A stretch of DNA of 18,227 bases from Flavobacterium psychrophilum. GTDB lineage: Bacteria > Bacteroidota > Bacteroidia > Flavobacteriales > Flavobacteriaceae. The notes under the pieces were generated by a model that made no database searches, was not told the DNA's origin, and saw nothing but the letters and a program-made list of their open reading frames with translations. The position numbers and the translations under genes are program-made. The stretch covers positions 1 through 18,227 of the forward strand of contig CAMAWK010000021.1 in assembly GCA_945861915.1 (NCBI GenBank), given 5' to 3'. Positions 13,548-18,227 of the stretch are shown here, piece after piece; the first letter of the stretch is position 1, and each line of letters begins with the position of its first letter.

Positions 13548-15146
13548 ATGACATTAAAACAAAAAATAGGACAATTTTTTTTTCCTGCTGTTTTCATCAA
13601 CGATAGTGAAGAAGAAATTCAAAAAACGGAATTTTTAATTCGAGAATACAACATTGGCGGATTGACTTTTTTTCATAGTAGAGCCAGTGCGGCTACCAAT
13701 TATGAATCAAATAAAAAAATCGTTTTTAATGATGATAGTTATGAAAGATTAAAAGAGTTAGTTGTTCGCTATCAGAGTTGCGCTACTACTCCACTTTTAA
13801 TGAGTATTGATGCTGAATGGGGTTTAGCCATGCGTGTGGAAAAAACACCTCAATATCCCTATGCCATTACTCTTGGCGCATTAAACGACAATAAAAAATC
13901 CTTGATTTATGAAGTCGGAAAACAAATAGGTTTAGACTTAAAATCGGCTGGAATAAAGTATAATTTAGCTCCTTTAGCAGACATTAATAACAATCCAAAT
14001 AACCCCGTAATTGGGTATCGTTCTTTTGGTGAGAACAAAAATAAAGTAGCCGATTTTGCACTAGAATATATTCGTGGAATGAACGATTCAGGCGTTTTAG
14101 GCTGCTTAAAACATTTTCCTGGTCATGGAAATACCAATGTTGACTCGCATTTAGGATTACCTATTTTAGAAGAAAGTTTAGATGAATTAATTGCCAATGA
14201 ATTAGTGCCTTTTATCAAAGGAATTGAGCATCATGTAGACTCAATTATGATCGGACATCTGGCAGTTCCAGCTTTAAATGAAGGTCGGAATATTTCGGCT
14301 ACCTTATCAAAATCAGTCATTGAAAATCTTTTACGAAAGCAATTAGGTTATGACGGACTGATTATTTCCGACGCCTTGAACATGCATAGTGTTTCTAAAT
14401 TATATGACAAAAAAGGACAGTTAGAATGGGAAGCCTTTAATGCTGGAAACGATATTTTATGTTTTGCAGAAAATATTGTAGAAGGAATGGAAGAAATACT
14501 AAAAAATGCTAGCCCAGAAAGAATTGAAGCCAGTTATTCCCGCATCATAAAATACAAAGAAAAGGTTGGGATTCTTTCAGGGAACACAAACCCTGTAGGT
14601 ACTTTTGATTCTGAAAAAACAGCTGAATTAAATCGAGAAATTGCTTCAAATTGTATCACAAAAATCAAAGAAGAACCGTTTCATTCATTGCTTTTTGAAG
14701 CAAAAAAATTAAACAAACTCGCTAAATTAAGTATTTATAAAACTACTGAAAATAGCTTTTTTAAAACACTTAATTCCGAATTAACTTCTCCTGAATTTGA
14801 AATTAAAAAAGAAGATTCCATATCTGAATTAGAAAAAAAATTGGCAAATTTTGATACGCTTCTCATTGCTCTTTTTGTACCAAAAGCAAAACCATTAGAC
14901 AATTTTGAAATAGAAAATTCGGCGTTAACTCTTTTGAATCGTTTATTTGAAATTAAAAAATGTGTTTTATATATTTTTGGTAATCCTTATGTTTTACAAA
15001 TACTTCCCAACATTCAACAAGCAAAAGAAATTATTATAGCCTATCAAGATTTTGAAGTATTTCAAGAAGTGGCAGCAAAAAAATTAATTAAAAATTCCGA
15101 ATACACTGGCGTTTTACCAGTATTGATTCCTGGAATAAATCAATAA
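13548..15146 (+). CDS. Glycoside hydrolase family 3, beta-N-acetylhexosaminidase (NagZ-like)
   Basis: This probably hydrolyses terminal beta-linked N-acetylglucosamine, as in peptidoglycan or chitin turnover. The TIM-barrel part covers about 1-345. KHFPGHGNTNVDSH (188-201) is the NagZ-type loop that carries the Asp-His general acid/base dyad (Asp199, His201). SDALNMH (274-280) holds the nucleophile Asp275. IDAEWGLAMR (87-96) and GYRSFGENK (156-164) are further conserved parts. Beyond about residue 350 comes a second, less conserved domain of about 180 residues, which single-domain NagZ lacks. The protein has no signal peptide with the chosen start, so it should be cytosolic unless the start is further upstream. 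Some Bacteroidota homologues are fused to a beta-lactamase-like domain; this one is not. Confidence 0.88.
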   Translation: MTLKQKIGQFFFPAVFINDSEEEIQKTEFLIREYNIGGLTFFHSRASAATNYESNKKIVFNDDSYERLKELVVRYQSCATTPLLMSIDAEWGLAMRVEKTPQYPYAITLGALNDNKKSLIYEVGKQIGLDLKSAGIKYNLAPLADINNNPNNPVIGYRSFGENKNKVADFALEYIRGMNDSGVLGCLKHFPGHGNTNVDSHLGLPILEESLDELIANELVPFIKGIEHHVDSIMIGHLAVPALNEGRNISATLSKSVIENLLRKQLGYDGLIISDALNMHSVSKLYDKKGQLEWEAFNAGNDILCFAENIVEGMEEILKNASPERIEASYSRIIKYKEKVGILSGNTNPVGTFDSEKTAELNREIASNCITKIKEEPFHSLLFEAKKLNKLAKLSIYKTTENSFFKTLNSELTSPEFEIKKEDSISELEKKLANFDTLLIALFVPKAKPLDNFEIENSALTLLNRLFEIKKCVLYIFGNPYVLQILPNIQQAKEIIIAYQDFEVFQEVAAKKLIKNSEYTGVLPVLIPGINQ

Positions 15147-15444
15147 CTATTTCTTTAGAACTTGGAATCAAAAAACTTGCTTTTTCATTTTTATTTTGCA
15201 AAAACACCGTTTTTAATTAAAATATACAGTAAATTTGGCACAATGAAAAATTCAAGTTTATATAGTACTTCTTTTGTACGGAAAAACAGATTTTCGACTT
15301 CTCCCGAAGTGCGGACACTATCAATATAGTTTCCAAAAGTTTTTTTTATTTTTCATTCATTTTTCATTTTTACCTCTTGAAATCACATTATTTCCATTTT
15401 GGATTGCAAAATCCGCAAAACTATGTCACTTTTTTAAGTTTCAG
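15147..15444. other. Gene-free leader region upstream of the arginine operon
   Basis: Together with the promoter region that follows, this is a 391-base stretch without a clear gene. It holds a TAAATTTG promoter-like motif at 15230-15237, followed six bases later by a 28-codon reading frame (15243-15329, beginning MKNSSLYSTSFVRKNRF) that includes three arginine codons. Two small hairpins overlap this frame: ACTTC/GAAGT at 15297-15310 and ACTAT/ATAGT at 15317-15330. A run of eight Ts follows at about 15341. It could be a small RNA, a leader peptide or the terminator zone of the GH3 gene; the evidence does not decide. I recognise no known riboswitch. Confidence 0.3.
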
Positions 15445-15476
15445 GTATGCTATAATTAGTGTATGCTGTACATTTG
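15445..15476 (+). promoter_or_regulatory. Arginine operon promoter with a direct-repeat operator candidate
   Basis: TACATTTG at 15469-15476 matches TAnnTTTG and lies 61 bases before the GNAT start codon. GTATGCTATA (15445-15454) and GTATGCTGTA (15461-15470) form a 9-of-10 direct repeat with a 16-base period. It covers the -33 zone and overlaps the -7 motif, where a repressor such as an ArgR homologue could bind. The regulator is inferred; the repeats are seen. Confidence 0.5.
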
Positions 15477-15537
15477 CACTGTTTTTTAAAAACTCATCAT
15501 ATAGTTTATTTTATAATCAAAAAACTCAACTCTTGAA

Positions 15538-16158
15538 ATGAATATATCCGTAGTTATCGCTCAAGAAGAACATTATAAATATACGCAAGAAATTTGCGAC
15601 ACCATTGAATCATCAGCTTTGTTAAGAGGTACAGGAATTGCCAAAAGAACGCCTGATTATATCAAAAAAAAGATGCAAAACAGAGATGCTGTGATTGCCT
15701 TAGATGAAAACGGTGTTTTTGCCGGTTTTTGCTATATCGAAAGTTGGCAGCACGCAAAATTTGTTGCTCATTCGGGGCTTATTGTTCATCCTGATTTTAG
15801 ATATTTAGGTTTGGCAAAAAAAATCAAATCTTTTGTTTTTGATTATTCCTTAGAAAAATATCCTGATGCAAAAGTTTTTGGAATTACGACAGGATTGGCT
15901 GTAATGAAAATCAACTCCGATTTAGGATACAAACCCGTTCCTTTTTCAGAATTGACAACCGATCCTAGTTTTTGGAAGGGATGTCAGACTTGTACTAATT
16001 ATGATATTTTAAAAAGCAAAGAAAACAAATTGTGTCTTTGTACAGGAATGTTGTACGACCCAAAAGAAAAACCAAAAGACCCACCAAAACATCCGTTTAA
16101 CGTTCGTATTTGGAATCGATTAAAAGAAATTAAAGCAGCATTATTCTTAAAAAAATAA
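15538..16158 (+). CDS. GNAT-family acyltransferase of the arginine operon
   Basis: This is a GCN5-related N-acyltransferase using an acyl-CoA. The CoA-binding motif A is IVHPDFRYLGLAKKIK (82-97), with Arg88, Gly91 and Ala93 forming the pyrophosphate loop; the fold spans about 3-140. A C-terminal tail not found in simple GNATs carries four cysteines, GCQTC (148-152) and CLC (166-168), spaced like a metal-binding site, and a basic Pro/Lys-rich end. It is the first gene of an operon, two bases before argG and followed by argC. From that position it is a good candidate for the enzyme forming N-acylglutamate, the first step of the cyclic arginine pathway, where no classical argA or argJ is visible in this window. 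Some Bacteroidota use N-succinyl rather than N-acetyl intermediates, so the acyl donor cannot be stated. Confidence 0.8.
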   Translation: MNISVVIAQEEHYKYTQEICDTIESSALLRGTGIAKRTPDYIKKKMQNRDAVIALDENGVFAGFCYIESWQHAKFVAHSGLIVHPDFRYLGLAKKIKSFVFDYSLEKYPDAKVFGITTGLAVMKINSDLGYKPVPFSELTTDPSFWKGCQTCTNYDILKSKENKLCLCTGMLYDPKEKPKDPPKHPFNVRIWNRLKEIKAALFLKK

Positions 16159-16160
16159 AA

Positions 16161-17354
16161 ATGAAAAAAGTAGTATTAGCATACAGCGGAGGATTAGATA
16201 CTTCATACTGTTTAAAATATTTAAAAAACGAACAAGGATTTGAAGTTCATACTGTATTAATAAACACAGGTGGTTTTGACGATGCTGAATTAAAAGCCAT
16301 CGAAGACAGAGCCTACGAATTAGGAAGTGCGAAACATGCAAGCCTTACTATTTTAGATAAATATTACGACAAAGCCATTAAATATTTGATTTATGGAAAT
16401 GTCTTAAAAAATAATACTTATCCATTGTCTGTAAGTGCCGAACGCGTTTTTCAAGCGATTGAAGCAATTAAATATGCGAAATCGGTTGGAGCTACAGCCA
16501 TCGCTCACGGAAGTACAGGCGCTGGAAATGACCAAATTCGTTTCGATTTGATTTTTCAAACTATTGCTCCCGAAATCGAAATCATCACTCCTATTCGTGA
16601 TTTGAAATTATCTCGTCAAGAAGAGGTGGATTATTTAGCTAAAAATGGCGTGCATTATTCTTGGGAAAAAGCCCAATATTCTATAAACAAAGGATTGTGG
16701 GGAACTAGCGTTGGAGGAAAAGAAACCCTGACATCTAGCCAACCTTTACCAAGCGAAGCCTATCCATCACAATTGGTGAAAGAAGGTGAAGAAAAAGTAA
16801 CTTTAGAATTTTTAAAAGGTGAATTAATTGCTGTAAATAGAAAAAAAGACAAACCTTCGAACAATATTGTGGTTCTTGAAAAACTAGCCAATGCATACGC
16901 CATTGGTAGAGACATTCACGTAGGTGATACAATTATAGGAATCAAAGGAAGAGTTGGTTTTGAAGCCGCAGCACCTTTAATCATTATCAAAGCACACCAT
17001 TTATTAGAGAAACACACACTCGGAAAATGGCAACAATATTGGAAAGACCAACTAGGAAACTGGTACGGAATGCTGTTTCACGAAGGGCAATTTTTGGATC
17101 CTGTGATGCGAAATATCGAAACTTTCCTTGAAGACACCCAAAAAACAGTAAACGGAACGGTAACTGTTTCTTTGAAACCTTACCATTTTTCGTTAGACGG
17201 AATTGAATCAGAAAATGATTTAATGAATACTGGTTTTGGTCAATATGGCGAAATGAACAACGCTTGGACATCAGACGATGCTAAGGGGTTTATCAAAATT
17301 TTGGGTAATGCTCAAAATATATTTTCGTCTGTCAATAATGAAACGTACGAGTAA
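16161..17354 (+). CDS. argG: Argininosuccinate synthase
   Basis: The enzyme joins citrulline and aspartate with ATP to give argininosuccinate, the penultimate step of arginine synthesis, in the cytosol. The 397 residues begin MKKVVLAYSGGLDTSYCLKY, with the ATP pyrophosphatase P-loop SGGLDTS at 9-15. AHGSTGAGNDQIRF (115-128) is the second nucleotide/aspartate-binding motif and WGTSVGGKE the family's citrulline-site segment. The C-terminal dimerisation arm contains YGMLFHEGQFLDPVMRNIE. The length is normal for bacterial ArgG and no key motif is missing. It starts two bases after the GNAT stop, suggesting coupled translation, and argC follows after 93 bases that contain a repeat element. Confidence 0.97.
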   Translation: MKKVVLAYSGGLDTSYCLKYLKNEQGFEVHTVLINTGGFDDAELKAIEDRAYELGSAKHASLTILDKYYDKAIKYLIYGNVLKNNTYPLSVSAERVFQAIEAIKYAKSVGATAIAHGSTGAGNDQIRFDLIFQTIAPEIEIITPIRDLKLSRQEEVDYLAKNGVHYSWEKAQYSINKGLWGTSVGGKETLTSSQPLPSEAYPSQLVKEGEEKVTLEFLKGELIAVNRKKDKPSNNIVVLEKLANAYAIGRDIHVGDTIIGIKGRVGFEAAAPLIIIKAHHLLEKHTLGKWQQYWKDQLGNWYGMLFHEGQFLDPVMRNIETFLEDTQKTVNGTVTVSLKPYHFSLDGIESENDLMNTGFGQYGEMNNAWTSDDAKGFIKILGNAQNIFSSVNNETYE

Positions 17355-17373
17355 ATAAATTGTTGATTTTTGA

Positions 17374-17442
17374 TTTTAGAATTTAGATTTGGTTGGAATA
17401 CCTTACATCTGAAATCTGAAATCTGAAATCTAAAATCTAAAA
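17374..17442. repeat. 7-bp tandem repeat and inverted repeat between argG and argC
   Basis: ATCTGAA x3 followed by ATCTAAA x2 forms five perfect-length 7-bp units at 17407-17441. The last part (17426-17442) is complementary at 16 of 17 positions to 17374-17390 upstream, enclosing 35 bases, so the transcript could form a hairpin just before the argC start codon at 17448. The combined ATCTGAA/TTTAGAT pattern is a familiar Flavobacterium intergenic repeat type. A role in setting argC expression relative to argG is possible but inferred. Confidence 0.7.
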
Positions 17443-17447
17443 TAATT

Positions 17448-18227
17448 ATGATTTCAATCGGAATAATTGGCGGTTCAGGATACACGGCTGGGGAACTCAT
17501 CAGAATTTTGATGTTTCATCCTAATGCAAAATTGGATTTTGTCTACAGCACAACCAACGCAGGAAAACCTCTTTCGGTGGCGCATCACGATTTGTTGGGA
17601 GATATCGAAATGAATTTTACAAACGAGATAAATCCCCATGTGGATGTTGTTTTCTTGTGTTTAGGTCACGGAAAATCAATATCTTTTTTAGAAAACAATC
17701 AATTTTCAGGTACAACTAAAATCATTGATTTAGGAAATGATTTCCGTTTGATAAAAGACAAAAACTTGAACGGAAAATCATTCGTTTATGGTTTACCCGA
17801 ATTAAACAAAACCGAAATCAAAAACGCTCAATTTATTGCAAACCCAGGTTGCTTTGCTACAGCTATTCAATTGGCATTATTACCATTAGCGTCAAACGGA
17901 TTATTGACAGATGATGTGCATATTAACGCCACCACAGGAAGTACTGGAGCTGGAGTAACTCCTTCGGAGACAACGCATTTCAGCTGGAGAAACAATAATA
18001 TGTCGCATTACAAAGCCTTTTCTCATCAACATTTGGGCGAAATAAACCAAAGTGTGAATCAGTTGCAAAAGGATTATTCAAACGAATTAATTTTTGTTCC
18101 TAACAGAGGCGATTTTGCTAGAGGAATTTTTGCTACTTTATACACAACAGTTGACGAAAGTTTGGAAGATTTGGTTTCAAAATACCAAGAATATTACAGA
18201 AACCAACCATTTGTAACTGTAACTACT
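17448..18227 (+). CDS. argC: N-acetyl-gamma-glutamyl-phosphate reductase, partial (C-terminus beyond the right edge)
   Basis: The enzyme reduces N-acylglutamyl phosphate to the semialdehyde with NADPH in arginine synthesis. The 260 visible codons are open to the edge; about 65 residues of the usual 325 or so are missing. The Rossmann-fold loop GIIGGSGYTAGEL (5-17) binds NADPH. ANPGCFATA (131-139) carries the catalytic Cys135, and the HQHLGEI segment (193-199) has the general-base His195. STGAGVTPSE (165-174) and VPNRGDFARGI (217-227) are further conserved parts. The acyl group may be succinyl rather than acetyl, as in some Bacteroidota, so the substrate in the name is provisional. The ATG is six bases after the tandem-repeat hairpin. 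Confidence 0.95.
   Translation, partial: MISIGIIGGSGYTAGELIRILMFHPNAKLDFVYSTTNAGKPLSVAHHDLLGDIEMNFTNEINPHVDVVFLCLGHGKSISFLENNQFSGTTKIIDLGNDFRLIKDKNLNGKSFVYGLPELNKTEIKNAQFIANPGCFATAIQLALLPLASNGLLTDDVHINATTGSTGAGVTPSETTHFSWRNNNMSHYKAFSHQHLGEINQSVNQLQKDYSNELIFVPNRGDFARGIFATLYTTVDESLEDLVSKYQEYYRNQPFVTVTT

Overview
The window looks like chromosomal DNA from a Bacteroidota member, most likely Flavobacterium or a close relative. The evidence is a low G+C content, almost no purine-rich ribosome-binding sites, many TAnnTTTG promoter -7 motifs in intergenic gaps, and typical gene content: parA-parB-DUF5683, a BatA-domain protein next to a dihydroorotase-like protein, a Bacteroidota-type ECF sigma factor, and a GNAT-argG-argC start of an arginine operon. 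All of this rests on pattern recognition, without database searches. Most genes are core or housekeeping. I see no phage, transposase, CRISPR, tRNA or rRNA.

Layout. 1-2156 (minus): chromosome partitioning operon parA-parB followed by a membrane protein of the DUF5683 type that runs off the left edge. 2157-2470: gene-free, with a 106-bp inverted-repeat element. 2471-3580 (minus): exported lactonase-type beta-propeller. 3701-6924 (plus): BatA-domain membrane protein and a dihydroorotase homologue whose metal-binding histidines are gone. 6925-7185: a cluster of low-complexity intergenic repeats. 7186-8167 (plus): small DUF4870-like membrane protein and a serine esterase. 8196-9474 (minus): PhnP-like metallo-beta-lactamase-fold hydrolase with a small membrane-anchored unknown. 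9580-11040 (plus): large conserved protein of unknown function. 11242-11694 (minus): Bcp/PrxQ peroxiredoxin. 11762-12421 (plus): endonuclease III without its iron-sulfur cluster. 12438-13221 (minus): ECF sigma factor followed by a 47-residue small protein gene. 13548-15146 (plus): GH3 beta-N-acetylhexosaminidase-like enzyme. 15147-15537: long leader region of the arginine operon. 15538-18227 (plus): GNAT acyltransferase, argG, and argC cut by the right edge.

How the genes work together. ParA and ParB segregate chromosomes. GNAT-ArgG-ArgC is the start of an arginine cluster, and the GNAT is a reasonable candidate for the first, N-acylglutamate-forming step. Bcp (peroxide detoxification) and Nth (oxidised-base repair) are divergent neighbours, both linked to oxidative damage. 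The GH3 enzyme is probably involved in amino-sugar or peptidoglycan turnover.

I did not find a convincing undescribed multi-gene system. The most useful leads are the pseudo-dihydroorotase, the cluster-less endonuclease III, the 47-residue gene sharing a 36-bp perfect palindrome terminator with nth, the cysteine-tailed GNAT, the repeated operator-like element at the arginine promoter, and the family of short intergenic repeats.
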